A stretch of 11,436 nt of DNA, from positions 1 through 11,436 of the forward strand of contig CAADVN010000055.1 in NCBI GenBank assembly GCA_900752445.1. The letters run 5' to 3'. Below, one piece after another: positions 11,280 to 11,436 of the stretch (position 1 is its first letter; every line of letters starts with the position of its first letter). Both the position numbers and the translations under genes were made by a program. Source of the DNA: an uncultured Oscillospiraceae bacterium. GTDB lineage: Bacteria; Bacillota; Clostridia; Oscillospirales; Oscillospiraceae. The notes under the pieces were generated by a model. It had not been told where the DNA came from, searched no databases, and worked only from the letters and a program-made list of their open reading frames with translations.

Positions 11280-11436
11280 TCAGGCCGCGCGGGCTATGCT
11301 GCCGCGGGCGCTGAAGTATTGGTAGGCCGTGAGGGCTGCGAGCAGCACCAGGCCGGCGATGTCCGTCACCAGGCCGGGGACCAGCAGCATCAGGCCGCTC
11401 ACCATGAAGGCGATGCGCATATACCACTGGATCTTC
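11280..11436 (-). CDS. Membrane protein C-terminus, probably TRAP fused permease (partial)
   Basis: The last 52 residues of a minus-strand gene whose start lies beyond the right edge; the stop is at 11280-11282. After KIQWYMRI comes one hydrophobic helix pair, FMVSGLMLLVPGLVTDIAGL and onward, then a short basic tail SARGSIARAA. The PGLVTDIAGL turn between two helices resembles the end of TRAP transporter 4TM/12TM fused permeases; FxsA-like membrane proteins have a similar LIPGFLTDxxGLLL segment. With so little sequence I cannot separate these, so the reading frame is firm and the family is tentative. Confidence 0.6.
   Translation of the reverse strand, partial: KIQWYMRIAFMVSGLMLLVPGLVTDIAGLVLLAALTAYQYFSARGSIARAA

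Overview
The window looks like part of a GC-rich, anaerobic Bacillota genome, probably Clostridia of the Oscillospirales/Christensenellales type. The grounds are LytR-CpsA-Psr (LCP) wall-polymer enzymes, strong AAGGAGG-type ribosome binding sites, a Bacillota-style L10 leader with an intrinsic terminator, and an EFR1-type flavodoxin-ferredoxin protein. This taxonomic reading is inference. No rRNA, tRNA, CRISPR array, insertion sequence or phage module is visible, and the content reads as chromosomal core plus clade-specific genes.

Layout, left to right. (1) A lipoprotein gene on the minus strand (1-1250) runs off the left edge; it begins with TTG and has a Ca-binding DxDGDG repeat near the edge. 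(2) Divergent from it is an EFR1-family flavodoxin/2[4Fe-4S] protein (1374-2150); the two promoters share one palindromic -35 box. (3) A minus-strand Cro/C1-type regulator with a repetitive Lys/Glu/Pro tail (2218-2796) is separated from EFR1 by a terminator. (4) Divergent from the regulator is a three-gene operon: two tandem LCP paralogues (3008-4213, 4269-5582) and an acetate-kinase-family protein (5579-6769) with altered substrate-pocket residues. (5) A minus-strand Cys-rich protein of unknown function (6816-7202) lies behind a good promoter and a Fur-box-like site. (6) A GtrA-family membrane protein (7363-7812) follows, with the rplJ promoter embedded in its 3' end. (7) Then come the L10 leader with its attenuator (about 7825-8007), rplJ (8043-8594), rplL (8637-9014) and a strong terminator; rpoB does not follow. 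(8) A metabolic pair, archaeal-type phosphoglycerate mutase (9147-10382) and ispE (10379-11236), overlaps by 4 bp and ends in a bidirectional terminator. (9) The 3' end of a minus-strand membrane protein (11280-11436) enters from the right.

Several genes work together. The LCP pair probably attaches anionic glycopolymers to peptidoglycan outside the membrane, and GtrA proteins are often tied to lipid-linked sugar export, so there is an envelope theme in the middle of the window. The apgM-like enzyme and IspE belong to central carbon/isoprenoid metabolism. L10 and L7/L12 form the ribosomal stalk and are autoregulated through the leader.

The observations most worth a second look are the remodelled acetate-kinase active site coupled to two LCP genes, the Fur-like operator in front of an unknown Cys-rich protein, the shared palindromic -35 box, the separation of rplJL from rpoBC, and the heavy use of the AUA isoleucine codon in a GC-rich genome. 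No clearly new defence or mobile system was found.
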